This document shows positions 22,951 to 31,995 of a stretch of 64,000 nt of DNA, in pieces. Within the stretch, counting starts at the first letter, position 1. Every line of letters starts with the position of its first letter. Position numbers and translations under genes: made by a program. Source of the DNA: an uncultured Pseudomonadota bacterium (GTDB lineage: Bacteria; Pseudomonadota; Gammaproteobacteria; Steroidobacterales; Steroidobacteraceae); the NCBI GenBank assembly GCA_903884235.1, contig CAISEB010000012.1, positions 124,001 through 188,000 on the forward strand, given 5' to 3'. Below the pieces are notes generated by a model. It saw nothing but the letters and a program-made list of their open reading frames with translations. It did not search any database and had not been told where the DNA came from.

Positions 22951-25461
22951 ATGGGCGCGATCGCGCTCCCGGAGCTGCCGATCCAGGCGGCACTGCCGTC
23001 GCTGCGCGCCGCGCTCGCGTCGTCGACCGCCGCGGTGCTCGAGGCGCCACCCGGCGCCGGCAAGAGCACCGTCGTGCCGCTCGCGCTGCTCGGCGAGCCG
23101 TGGCTCGGCGGCCGGCGCATCGTCATGCTGGAACCGAGGCGACTCGCGACGCGCGCCGTCGCGACACGCCTCGCGGCGACGCTCGGCGAGGCGGTCGGCC
23201 GGCGCGTCGGCTATCGCATGCGCCTCGACACTCGCACCAGCCGCGACACGATCGTCGAGGTCGTCACCGAAGGCATCCTTGCGCGCCGACTCGAGTCGGA
23301 TCCGGCGCTCGAGGATGTCGGCCTCGTGATCTTCGACGAGTTCCACGAACGCAGCCTCGCCGCCGACCTCGGCCTCGCGCTGTGCCTCGATGCCCAGCGC
23401 AACCTGCGACCGGACCTGCGCCTGCTGGTGATGTCGGCGACCCTCGACGGCGCAGCCGTGGCGCGCCTGCTCGGCGACGCCCCACGCGTCACGAGCGAGG
23501 GCCGCATGTTCCCGGTCGAGGTCCGCCACGCGAGGCGCGCACCGGAGCACGTCGAGCGCGAGGTGGCCGCGACCGTGCGCCGCGCCCTCGAGGAGTCCCC
23601 GGGCGATGCGCTCGTGTTCCTGCCGGGCGCGCCGGAGATCCGCCGCCTCGAGCGCAACCTCGGCGACGGTGGCCTGCCCGCCGGCGTGCGCGTGCTGCCG
23701 CTGCACGGCGAACTGCCGCCCGATGCGCAGGATGCGGCGCTCGCGCCCTCGCCACCCGGATCGCGCAAGGTCGTGCTCGCGACCAGCATCGCCGAGACGT
23801 CGCTGACCATCGAGGGCGTGCGCATCGTGGTCGATTCCGGGCTCGCGCGCCGCTCGCGCTTCGACGCTGGCAGCGGCATGAGCCGCCTCGAGACGCTGCC
23901 GGTGTCGCTCGCCGCGGCCGAGCAGCGCCGCGGCCGCGCGGGCCGCCTGTCGCCGGGCGTGTGCTACCGGGTCTATACCGCGGCGGCGGAGCGCCTGCTG
24001 CCTGCGGCCACGGCGCCGGAGGTGCTGGAGGCGGACCTCGCGCCGCTGGCGCTCGAACTCGCCTCCTGGGGAACCGATGCGGCCCAGTTGTCGTGGCTCG
24101 ACGCACCGCCAGCGGCGCATCTCGCCCAGGCGCGCGAGTTGCTTGCGTCGCTCGGCGCGCTCGAGCCGGCGGGCCGCATCACGCCTGTCGGGCGGCAGAT
24201 GGCCGGGCTCGGCCTGCATCCGCGACTGGCGCGCATGCGCCTCGCCGCGCGCGGCGGCGAGGTGGTGGCGATGGCCGCGCGCCTCGCGGCCCTGCTCAGC
24301 GAGCGTGATCTCGCCCGCAGCCGGCCCGGCGAGCGCGATGCCAGCCTCGAGCAGCGCCTCGAGCTGCTCGCCGGCCGGGAGGTCGCGGGACTCGAGGCCG
24401 ATCGAGGCGCCCTCGCGCGCGTGCGCCGCCTCGCGACGTTGTGGGCGGGCGCGCTGCCGCCGGCGCCCGGATCGCGCGTCACGGTGGCGGATGCAGGGCT
24501 GCTGCTTGCCACGGCGTACCCGGATCGGATCGCCCGTCGGCGCGGCGACAGCCCGCGCTACCTGCTGGCGAACGGGCGTGGCGCGGCGTTCCCGGGCCCT
24601 GACGCGTTGAGCCGGCACGAATTCCTGGTCATCGCCGACCTCGACGCGGGCGAGCGCGAGGCGCGCATCCACCTCGCCGCACCCGTCGCGCGCGAGGCGC
24701 TGGTCGAGTCGCTCGGCGAGGCGGTGCGGCGCGTCGATCGGGTCGAGTGGGATCGACGCGAGGCGGCGGTCGTCGCGCGCCGGGAGTGGCGCTACGGCGC
24801 ACTGGTGCTCGAGGAGGCGCCGCTGCGCGCTGCGCCTCGCGACGCGCAGGTCGCCGCGATGCTGGACGGGGTCGCCGATCTCGGGCTCGATGCGCTGCCC
24901 TGGTCACGGGCCGCCCGGGTGCTGCAGACCCGCGTCGCGTTCGTGCGCGCCGCACTCGGCGCCGACGCCGCATCGGCCTGGCCGGATCTTGCCGACGGGG
25001 CCCTCGCCGCGACGCTCGCGGACTGGCTCGGGCCGTACCTCGACGGCATCCTGCGCCGCGACCACCTCGCGAGGCTCGACCTCGCCTCGATCCTCGCCGC
25101 ACGGCTGGACCACGCGCAGCAGCGCGAGCTGGATCGACTGGCCCCCACCCACCTGACCGTACCGAGCGGGTCGCGCGTGCCGATCGACTACGATTCGGAC
25201 CCGCCACGAATCTCGGTCCGGCTGCAGGAGGTGTTCGGGATGGCGACGACGCCACGCGTCGCGAACGGCCGCGTGGCCCTCGCGCTGGAGCTGCTGTCGC
25301 CGGCGCACCGACCGGTCCAGGTCACGCGTGATCTCGAGAGCTTCTGGGCCCGTGGCTACGCGGAGGTCCGCAGGGAGCTGAAGGGGCGCTACCCGAAGCA
25401 CCACTGGCCGGACGACCCGATGACCGCGGAACCGACCGCGCGCGCCCGGCCGCGGCGCTGA
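22951..25461 (+). CDS. hrpB: ATP-dependent helicase HrpB (DExH type)
   Basis: This 836-residue superfamily 2 helicase has Walker A APPGAGKST (about 32-40) and DEFH (129-132), followed by MSAT (motif III) and the C-terminal motifs ATSIAETSLTIEGVRIVVDSG and QRRGRAGR. After the ratchet region comes the HrpB-specific C-terminal domain, ending with a KGRYPKHHWPDDP stretch that is highly characteristic of HrpB. The cellular role is poorly known; RNA processing is assumed from DEAH-box relatives. The ATG at 22951 is eight bases after the MATE stop, with GAGGA in the spacer, so the three plus-strand genes look like one unit. Confidence 0.95.
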   Translation: MGAIALPELPIQAALPSLRAALASSTAAVLEAPPGAGKSTVVPLALLGEPWLGGRRIVMLEPRRLATRAVATRLAATLGEAVGRRVGYRMRLDTRTSRDTIVEVVTEGILARRLESDPALEDVGLVIFDEFHERSLAADLGLALCLDAQRNLRPDLRLLVMSATLDGAAVARLLGDAPRVTSEGRMFPVEVRHARRAPEHVEREVAATVRRALEESPGDALVFLPGAPEIRRLERNLGDGGLPAGVRVLPLHGELPPDAQDAALAPSPPGSRKVVLATSIAETSLTIEGVRIVVDSGLARRSRFDAGSGMSRLETLPVSLAAAEQRRGRAGRLSPGVCYRVYTAAAERLLPAATAPEVLEADLAPLALELASWGTDAAQLSWLDAPPAAHLAQARELLASLGALEPAGRITPVGRQMAGLGLHPRLARMRLAARGGEVVAMAARLAALLSERDLARSRPGERDASLEQRLELLAGREVAGLEADRGALARVRRLATLWAGALPPAPGSRVTVADAGLLLATAYPDRIARRRGDSPRYLLANGRGAAFPGPDALSRHEFLVIADLDAGEREARIHLAAPVAREALVESLGEAVRRVDRVEWDRREAAVVARREWRYGALVLEEAPLRAAPRDAQVAAMLDGVADLGLDALPWSRAARVLQTRVAFVRAALGADAASAWPDLADGALAATLADWLGPYLDGILRRDHLARLDLASILAARLDHAQQRELDRLAPTHLTVPSGSRVPIDYDSDPPRISVRLQEVFGMATTPRVANGRVALALELLSPAHRPVQVTRDLESFWARGYAEVRRELKGRYPKHHWPDDPMTAEPTARARPRR

Positions 25462-25463
25462 CC

Positions 25464-26075
25464 TCAGCCGCCGCGCATGAAGCGGTACACGAGCAGCCAG
25501 TACAGGATGCCGAGCACGCCGACCGCCCCGGCGAGCCACAAGGTCACGCGATGCATGTCCCCGGCGAGCAGGGCCGCGTCCTGGCCGGCGACGACGCCCA
25601 CGGCGCAGAGGACCGCCGTCCAGACCGCGGCGCCGACGAGCGTGACGAGGCTGTACCAGCCATAGTGCATGCGCACGATGCCGGCCGGGATGCCGATCAG
25701 GTGGCGGATCACCGGCAGCAGGCGCGCGGCGAAGACGCCGTACGGCCCGAAGCGCAGGCTCCAGCGCTCGGCTGCGGCTATTTTATCCGGCGTCACGAGC
25801 AGGTAACGTCCGAAGCGCAGCAACAGGGGACGGCCGAGCAGGCGCGAGAGCCAGTACATCGCGCTGGCGCCGATCCAGGAGCCGATGGCGCCGGCGACGA
25901 CGATGCCGGCCAGGCTCATCCTGCCGGTCGTGACCGCAAGATGGGCCGCCGGCGGGACGACCAGTTCGGATGGCAGCGGCACGACCGAACTCTCGATGGC
26001 CATCAGCAGGCCGACGAGCCAGTAGCCGCCGGCATCGAGCGCACCGAGATACCAGTCTATGAACGTCTTCAGCAC
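25464..26075 (-). CDS. DedA-family membrane protein
   Basis: This 203-residue protein has four to five membrane segments. The family's functional motifs are visible: the acidic/proline stretch MAIESSVVPLPSELVVPPA near the N-terminus and FAARLLPVIRHLIGIPAGIVRM with the conserved arginines. DedA proteins are linked to undecaprenyl-phosphate or phospholipid translocation. I chose the GTG at 26075, with GGGGGA just upstream, because it gives the normal family start (MLKTFIDWYLGAL). Its first 17 bases overlap the start of the divergent 5'-nucleotidase gene. The gene converges with hrpB two bases apart. Confidence 0.9.
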   Translation of the reverse strand: MLKTFIDWYLGALDAGGYWLVGLLMAIESSVVPLPSELVVPPAAHLAVTTGRMSLAGIVVAGAIGSWIGASAMYWLSRLLGRPLLLRFGRYLLVTPDKIAAAERWSLRFGPYGVFAARLLPVIRHLIGIPAGIVRMHYGWYSLVTLVGAAVWTAVLCAVGVVAGQDAALLAGDMHRVTLWLAGAVGVLGILYWLLVYRFMRGG

Positions 26076-27900
26076 AAGTCCCCCGGTTCGACCCGCGTTC
26101 GCCGCGCAGCATAGCGCGCGGGCGTGGCACGGGCTTGCCGGTCTCGCATTCGGGCTCCTCGCCGCAGCGCCGCTCGCGTTCGCCCACGAGGACGGCGAAC
26201 TGCTCGAGCGCCGGATCGGGGCGGCGCCGGTCAGCTGGGTGGCGCCCGCCTCCTCGACGCTGCCGATGTCGCTGCGGATCCTGGCGTTCAACGACTTGCA
26301 CGGACAGCTCGAGACCCACCAGCGGGTCTCCGGTTCCGACGGCAGTCGCCCGGTGGGCGGCGTCGCGGTACTCGCGTCCTATCTGGCGGCCGAGCGCAGC
26401 GAGGACCCCGCCCATACGCTGACGCTGATCGCCGGCGATTCGGTCGGGGCCAGCGCGCTGATCTCGGGCCTGCTGCACGACGAACCGACCTTGGCGGTGC
26501 TGAACGGCCTCGCCGGTGCCGACTGCCCGCGAATCGCGCGACCGACGTCCGACGAGCCCGTCGTGACGCGCTGCCTGACGCTCGCGACCGTCGGCAACCA
26601 CGAGTTCGACCACGGCGTCGGCGAACTCGAGCGACAGCTGTACGGCGGCGCCCACGCGGACGGCACCGGCCTCGGCCGGCGCTGGGACGGCAGCCATGTT
26701 CCGGAACTCGCCAGCAACGTGCGCCGGCGCGACGGGACGCCGTTCCTGCCGCCGTCCGCGATCGTCACCGTTGATGGCGTCCGCATCGGCATCGTTGGCG
26801 CCGTCACGGCCGAAACGCCTGCGCTCGTGCCGGCCGAGGGCATCGCCCCGATCACGTTCGAGGACGAGGTCCCGCGCATCAACGCGGCGGTGCGCGACCT
26901 GCATGCGCGCGGCGTCGCGACCGTCGTGCTGCTGATCCACGAGGGCCTGCTCTCGCCCCGGAATCCGGTCCCGGCGCCGCTCGGACCGGGCGACGCGCAC
27001 GGCCGCCTGGCGCCGATCCTCGCCGGTCTCGAGGGTGGCGTCGACGTCGTCGTCGCGGGCCACACGCACCAGCCGAACAACGTGCTCGTCCCGCTGCGCA
27101 GCGGTCCGCCGGCGCTGGTGGTCCAGGCGCGCTCGTACGGCACGGCGTACGCCGCGATCGACCTGGAGATCGATCGCAAGACAGGCGCGGTCGTCGCGAA
27201 GTCCTCGCGCGTGATGACGACCTGGGCGGACGAGGGTCCGGGCCGCAGCCCGGATGCCCGGGCCGCACGCATCGTCACCGCGGCCGCGCGTGCCACGGCG
27301 ACCGTCCGCGAGCGAGCCATCGCCGTCGCCGGCGCCGCGATCCGGCGCGGCAACCAGACCGATCCGGAGACGGCGCTCGGCGATCTCGTCGCCGATGCGC
27401 TGCGGGCGACGGCCGGGACCGATTTCGCGTTCACGAACCCGGGCGGACTGCGCAATGACCTCGAGGCCGGCCGCGTGACGCACGGCAATCTCTACGACGT
27501 CCTGCCCTTCGGCAACCGGCTCGTGCGGATGACGATGACCGGACGCGACGTGCTCGCGATCCTCGAACAGCAGTTCGAGGGCCCCCGCGTGTCGCTGCCG
27601 GCCTTCCTGCGCGTGTCGGGGCTGCGCTACGTGTACGACCTCGGTCGCCCCGTGGGCTCGCGCATCCTCGCGGTCGATGACGCCACCGGCCGTACGCTCG
27701 ATCCCGCGCGCCGCTACAGCGTCGTCACGACGGACTACCTGCTGGCCGGCGGCGACCACTACACGGCCTTCTCCGCCGGCACGGAGGCGACGCCGCTGGT
27801 GACGGACATCGAGGCGGTCGAGGCGGCACTCGCGAGCGCAGCGGCGCCCCTCGCACCGCGCACCGACGGCCGCGTGCGGCCGTTCGCGGCGCCGCGCTGA
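26059..27900 (+). CDS. Periplasmic 5'-nucleotidase / UshA-CpdB family metallophosphatase
   Basis: This 613-residue enzyme hydrolyses nucleotides or related phosphoesters in the periplasm. After an unusually long n-region there is a hydrophobic stretch (AGLAFGLLAAAPLAFA) with cleavage before HEDGE. The metallophosphatase domain (about 70-350) holds the two-metal motifs FNDLHGQ, AGDSVGAS, VGNHEFDHG and VAGHTHQP. The C-terminal 5'-nucleotidase domain (about 400-590) includes NPGGLRND, the YDVLPFGN segment and a final TTDYLLAGGDHY. There is no alternative ATG or GTG start before the signal, so ATG 26059 stands, overlapping the divergent dedA start by 17 bases. A phosphate-scavenging role is inferred. 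Confidence 0.9.
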   Translation: MNVFSTSPPVRPAFAAQHSARAWHGLAGLAFGLLAAAPLAFAHEDGELLERRIGAAPVSWVAPASSTLPMSLRILAFNDLHGQLETHQRVSGSDGSRPVGGVAVLASYLAAERSEDPAHTLTLIAGDSVGASALISGLLHDEPTLAVLNGLAGADCPRIARPTSDEPVVTRCLTLATVGNHEFDHGVGELERQLYGGAHADGTGLGRRWDGSHVPELASNVRRRDGTPFLPPSAIVTVDGVRIGIVGAVTAETPALVPAEGIAPITFEDEVPRINAAVRDLHARGVATVVLLIHEGLLSPRNPVPAPLGPGDAHGRLAPILAGLEGGVDVVVAGHTHQPNNVLVPLRSGPPALVVQARSYGTAYAAIDLEIDRKTGAVVAKSSRVMTTWADEGPGRSPDARAARIVTAAARATATVRERAIAVAGAAIRRGNQTDPETALGDLVADALRATAGTDFAFTNPGGLRNDLEAGRVTHGNLYDVLPFGNRLVRMTMTGRDVLAILEQQFEGPRVSLPAFLRVSGLRYVYDLGRPVGSRILAVDDATGRTLDPARRYSVVTTDYLLAGGDHYTAFSAGTEATPLVTDIEAVEAALASAAAPLAPRTDGRVRPFAAPR

Positions 27901-28020
27901 ATCCGGCGGCACCGTGCTGCGGGCAGCCGGGGCGTGCCGGTGGCCGCGGCGAGCGACGAATCCAGACGGGGCTGCTAGGCTCGGTCCGCCCGCATTCGGG
28001 TTGGTGCCGGAGCCTGCGCA

Positions 28021-28815
28021 ATGACCACCGCCGCCCTGCTCGGCGTCGCGACGCTGCTCGTCGTGGCGAGCATGACCGGCCTGTTCGTGCTGGGGCTCAG
28101 GCGCGGCAACTTCAGCTACGTCGACATCGGCTGGTCCGGCAACTTCACGCTGCTGGCCGTGTTCTACGGGCTGTATGCGGGCGGCGACCCGGCGCGGCGA
28201 CTGCTGATCGGCACGATGTACGGCCTGTGGGGCCTGCGCCTAGCGTGGCACCTCGGGCGCCGCATCGTCGGTGAGCCCGAGGAGGGCCGCTACGTGGACC
28301 TGCGCCGCAAGTGGGGCGCGGCGGGTCCCGCCGCGTTCCATCGCCGCATGTACCGCTTCTACCTGCTGCAGGCGGCCCTCGACGTCGTGCTCGCGCTGCC
28401 GCTGCTGTGGGTGGCGCAGAACCCGGCGCCGTCGATCGCGCCGCCAGAGTGGGCCGCCCTCGCGATCTGGGTGGTGGCGCTCGGCGGCGAGACGCTGGCC
28501 GATGCCCAGCTCGCGGCCTTCAAGCGCGGCGGCGCACGGCACGACGAGGTCTGCGATCGCGGCCTGTGGTCCTGGTCGCGGCACCCCAACTACTTCTGCG
28601 AGTGGCTGGTCTGGGTCGCCTACGCGCTGGCCTCGCTCGCCGCGCCGCCGTGGGGGGTGTTCGGCCTCGCGATGCCGGCGCTGATGCTCTTCTTCCTGCT
28701 GCGGGTCACCGGGATCCCCGCCACCGAAGCCCAGGCGCTGCGCTCCAAGGGCGATGCGTACCGCGACTACCAGCGGCGCACGAGCGCCTTCGTGCCGTGG
28801 CCGCCGCGCCGTTGA
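28021..28815 (+). CDS. DUF1295 membrane protein (steroid 5-alpha-reductase-like)
   Basis: This 264-residue protein has six or so hydrophobic segments and the DUF1295 signature YVDIGWSGNFTLLAVFY near the N-terminus. The C-terminal block CDRGLWSWSRHPNYFCEWLVWVAY is shared with steroid 5-alpha-reductases and isoprenylcysteine methyltransferases. The C-terminal YRDYQRRTSAFVPWPP is also typical. The reaction is not established for most bacterial members; NAD(P)H-dependent reduction of a lipid is a superfamily-level guess. The gene stands alone, 120 bases after the 5'-nucleotidase. Confidence 0.88.
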   Translation: MTTAALLGVATLLVVASMTGLFVLGLRRGNFSYVDIGWSGNFTLLAVFYGLYAGGDPARRLLIGTMYGLWGLRLAWHLGRRIVGEPEEGRYVDLRRKWGAAGPAAFHRRMYRFYLLQAALDVVLALPLLWVAQNPAPSIAPPEWAALAIWVVALGGETLADAQLAAFKRGGARHDEVCDRGLWSWSRHPNYFCEWLVWVAYALASLAAPPWGVFGLAMPALMLFFLLRVTGIPATEAQALRSKGDAYRDYQRRTSAFVPWPPRR

Positions 28816-28931
28816 TTGCGCGCCGCGGCTGATTTTTCACCCATGACGGGGTGTCGGCTGACATCGCTTGTGTGGCAGACTCCGCACGCCCGCCGTGCCC
28901 GGAACTGCTTGTATTAGTACCGCCCCGCATC

Positions 28932-30659
28932 ATGCCTCACACCCCCACCGCCTGGAGCACAGCGAGCCGCGGCGCACCGTCGCGCTTTGACTTCATTGCG
29001 CTGCTGCTGGTGCTGGGGCTGCTGGCCTTCTTCGCCGAGGCGAGCCGCGGGGTCCTCGCCCCGCTGACGACGCTGGACGCGAGCCCGGTCACGCTCGATC
29101 CGCACCACCTGCCGATGTACGCCGCGCGCACGACGCTGCGGATGCTCGCGGCGCTCGTACTCAGCCTGCTGTTCACGTTCACCTACGCGACCTGGGCGGC
29201 GAAGAGCCCCCGGGCCGGACGCATCCTGGTGCCGCTGCTCGACATCCTGCAGTCGGTGCCGGTGCTCGGGTTCATCTCGGTGACGATCGTGTTCTTCCTG
29301 TCGCTGGCGCCGGGCAAGGTGCTGGGCGCCGAGTTCGTGTCCGTGTTCGCGATCTTCACGAGCCAGGCCTGGAACATGGCCTTCAGCTTCTACCAGAGCC
29401 TGCGGACGGTCCCGGTGGAACTGACCGAGGCGGCGCGCAGCTTCCGCATGTCGGCGTGGGCGCGCTTCTGGCGGCTCGAGGTGCCGTTCGGGATGCCGCC
29501 GCTGATCTGGAACATGATGATGTCCATGTCCGGGGGCTGGTTCTTTGTGGTGCTCTCGGAGGCCGTCACGGTCGGCAAGACCACCGTGACGCTGCCCGGC
29601 GTCGGCTCCTACATCGCGCTCGCGATCGAGCAGAAGAACCTGCACGCCGTGGGCTGGGCGATCGCGACGATGCTGGTCGTCATCCTGCTCTACGACCAGC
29701 TGCTGTTCCGGCCGCTGGTCGCCTGGGCGGACCGCTTCCGCTTCGAGCAGGATCCGGGCGGCGTCCCGCCGCGCTCGTGGGTGCTCGAGGCGCTCGGCGG
29801 CTCGCGGCTGATTGCCCGCTTCCTGCGCCAGTTGCGCCACGCCGCGCGCGCGGTGGGCGCTGCGATCCGGACGACGACCCCGGTCGTCATCCACATCGAG
29901 GCACCGGACCACGGCAAGCAGCTCGACCGGATCGCCACGGGCATCGTCGGGGCGCTGCTCGCGATGGCGCTGTGGGAGGCGGTCAAGTTCCTGGCGCCGG
30001 AGCTCGGCTGGCATGACATCGGCATGACCCTCGGGCTCGGCGCGATCACGGGCCTGCGCGTCTTCCTGCTCATCGGGCTCGCCAGCGTCATCTGGGTGCC
30101 GATCGGGGTCTACGTCGGGCTGCGCCCCGGTGTTGCGCGCATCGTCCAGCCGATCGCGCAGTTCATGGCGGCCTTCCCGTCGAACCTGCTGTTCCCGGTC
30201 GTCGTCGCCGGCATCGTCACCTGGAAGCTCAACCCGAATATCTGGCTGAGCCCGCTGATGATCCTCGGCACGCAGTGGTACATCCTGTTCAACGTCATCG
30301 CGGGCGCCGCCGCGATGCCGGGCGAGATGCGCCACGTCGCCAGCAACTTCAAGGTCACCGGCTGGCTGTGGTGGAAGCGCATCGCGCTGCCGGCGGTAAT
30401 GCCGTTCTACGTGACCGGGGCACTGACGGCATCGGGCGGCTCGTGGAACGCCGCGATCGTCGCCGAGGTCGCCAGCTGGGGCGACGAGCATGTCACCGCG
30501 ACCGGCCTCGGCGCGTACATCGCGGATGCGACCAGTGCCGGCGACTTCCATCGCATCGTGCTCGGCGTCGTGACGATGAGCCTTTACGTGCTGCTGATCA
30601 ACCGCCTCGTATGGCGACCGCTCTACTACTACGCGGAACGCAAGTTCCGACTGTCGTGA
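28932..30659 (+). CDS. Duplicated ABC permease, anion (nitrate/sulfonate) type
   Basis: This 575-residue inner-membrane protein carries two BPD_transp_1 permease domains in one chain, as in COG4986 'duplicated permease' proteins. The first domain spans about 75-280 (EAA-like loop ELTEAARSFRMSAWARFWRLEVPFGMPPL) and the second about 340-565 (EMRHVASNFKVTGWLWWKRIALPAVMPF). A single chain therefore supplies both membrane halves of the transporter. The ATG at 28932 gives MPHTPTAWST; an in-frame GTG at 28851 is possible but adds an atypical leader. The ATPase gene follows after four bases. No binding protein is encoded next to it, so the substrate cannot be named. Confidence 0.9.
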   Translation: MPHTPTAWSTASRGAPSRFDFIALLLVLGLLAFFAEASRGVLAPLTTLDASPVTLDPHHLPMYAARTTLRMLAALVLSLLFTFTYATWAAKSPRAGRILVPLLDILQSVPVLGFISVTIVFFLSLAPGKVLGAEFVSVFAIFTSQAWNMAFSFYQSLRTVPVELTEAARSFRMSAWARFWRLEVPFGMPPLIWNMMMSMSGGWFFVVLSEAVTVGKTTVTLPGVGSYIALAIEQKNLHAVGWAIATMLVVILLYDQLLFRPLVAWADRFRFEQDPGGVPPRSWVLEALGGSRLIARFLRQLRHAARAVGAAIRTTTPVVIHIEAPDHGKQLDRIATGIVGALLAMALWEAVKFLAPELGWHDIGMTLGLGAITGLRVFLLIGLASVIWVPIGVYVGLRPGVARIVQPIAQFMAAFPSNLLFPVVVAGIVTWKLNPNIWLSPLMILGTQWYILFNVIAGAAAMPGEMRHVASNFKVTGWLWWKRIALPAVMPFYVTGALTASGGSWNAAIVAEVASWGDEHVTATGLGAYIADATSAGDFHRIVLGVVTMSLYVLLINRLVWRPLYYYAERKFRLS

Positions 30660-30663
30660 CCCC

Positions 30664-31989
30664 ATGAACGCCAACATCAAGCCCTCGACGGAGACCGCCC
30701 CGCTGCTCGACGTCATGCATGCACGCAAGTCATTCCCGCGCGGCGACGGCGCGGAACTGCTCGTGCTGGAGGACGTGAGCCTGTCGGTCAAGCCCGGCGA
30801 GATCGTCGGCCTGCTCGGCCGGTCGGGCTCCGGCAAGTCGACACTGCTGCGCCTCATCGCCGGCCTGTCGACGCCGGCGGGCGGCGAGGTGCGCTACCTC
30901 GGCCGCAAGGTCGAGGGCCCCGCCGAGGGCATCGCGATGGTGTTCCAGAGCTTCGCGCTGTTCCCGTGGCTGACCGTGTACGAGAACGTGGCGCTCGGCC
31001 TCGAGGCGCTCAAGGTGCCGCGCGACGAGATCCGCCGCCGCTCCCTGCAGGCGATCGACCTGATCGGCCTCGACGGCTTCGAGTCCGCCTACCCGCGCGA
31101 GCTCTCCGGCGGCATGCGCCAGCGCGTCGGCTTCGCGCGCGCGCTGGTCGTGCACCCGAACATCCTGCTGATGGACGAGCCGTTCTCCGCGCTCGACGTG
31201 CTGACCGCCGAGACGCTGCGCACCGACTTCCTCGACCTGTGGTCCGACGGGCGCATGCCGATCAAGGGCGTGATCCTCGTGACGCACAACATCGAGGAGG
31301 CGGTGCAGATGTGCGACCGGATCCTCGTGTTCGGCAGCAACCCGGGCCGCATCGTCTCGGAGATCGAGGTGCCGATCACGCGCCCGCGCAACCGCCTCGA
31401 TCCCGCGTTCGCGGCACTGGTCGAGCGCATCTACGTCGAGATGACCGCGAAGCCGGGGCGCGGCACCGCGCCGAACGTGCATCGCCCGATGGGCAGCGGC
31501 ATCGACACGATCCTCGCGCGCGTGTCCTCGAACCTGATCTCGGGCCTCATCGAGACCGTCGCGGCGCCGCCGTTCTCGGGCAAGGCGGACTTGCCGGAGA
31601 TCGCCTCGGAGCTGCAGCTCGAGATCGACGACCTGTTCCCGGTCGCGGAGACGCTGCAGATGCTGCGACTCGCCGACGTCGAGGGCGGCGACCTGCGCCT
31701 CACGCCGGAGGCCATCCAGTTCGCGGACGCGACCGTCGACGAGCGCAAGCGCCTGTTCGCGCGCCACCTGCTCGCGTACGTGCCGCTGGCGGCCCACGTG
31801 CGACGCGTGCTCGACGAGCGCAAGTCGCATTCGGCGCCGAAAAGCCGGTTCCTCGACGAGCTCGAGGACCACATGTCGCCGGAGGCAGCCGAGCAGTCGC
31901 TGCGCGCCCTGGTCAGCTGGGCGCGCTACGCCGAGGTGTTCGCGTACGACGACGAGACCGGCTCGTTCAGCCTCGAGAACCCGACCTGA
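30664..31989 (+). CDS. ABC transporter ATPase with AAA-associated C-terminal domain
   Basis: This 441-residue ATPase pairs with the upstream duplicated permease. Walker A GRSGSGKST (52-60), the Q-loop (VFQSFALFPWL), signature LSGGMRQR (147-154), Walker B ILLMDEP (168-173) and the H-loop (VTHNIEEA) are all intact. It resembles the nitrate/sulfonate/taurine group (NrtD/SsuB). About 170 C-terminal residues form a separate AAA-associated domain found with COG4986-type permeases, possibly a regulatory lobe. The start ATG is four bases after the permease stop. The gene converges with the radical SAM gene six bases away. Confidence 0.93.
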   Translation: MNANIKPSTETAPLLDVMHARKSFPRGDGAELLVLEDVSLSVKPGEIVGLLGRSGSGKSTLLRLIAGLSTPAGGEVRYLGRKVEGPAEGIAMVFQSFALFPWLTVYENVALGLEALKVPRDEIRRRSLQAIDLIGLDGFESAYPRELSGGMRQRVGFARALVVHPNILLMDEPFSALDVLTAETLRTDFLDLWSDGRMPIKGVILVTHNIEEAVQMCDRILVFGSNPGRIVSEIEVPITRPRNRLDPAFAALVERIYVEMTAKPGRGTAPNVHRPMGSGIDTILARVSSNLISGLIETVAAPPFSGKADLPEIASELQLEIDDLFPVAETLQMLRLADVEGGDLRLTPEAIQFADATVDERKRLFARHLLAYVPLAAHVRRVLDERKSHSAPKSRFLDELEDHMSPEAAEQSLRALVSWARYAEVFAYDDETGSFSLENPT

Positions 31990-31995
31990 GCGAGC

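Noticed and set aside
26120-26145. Sigma54-like TGGCACG...TTGCC in the 5'-nucleotidase gene
   Set aside because: The GG to GC spacing is one base short, and the element lies inside coding sequence.
28803-28836. Terminator after the DUF1295 gene
   Set aside because: GCCGCG/CGCGGC is followed by TTTTT but has a 15-base loop that includes the stop codon and a 2-base gap before the T-run; too weak to list.
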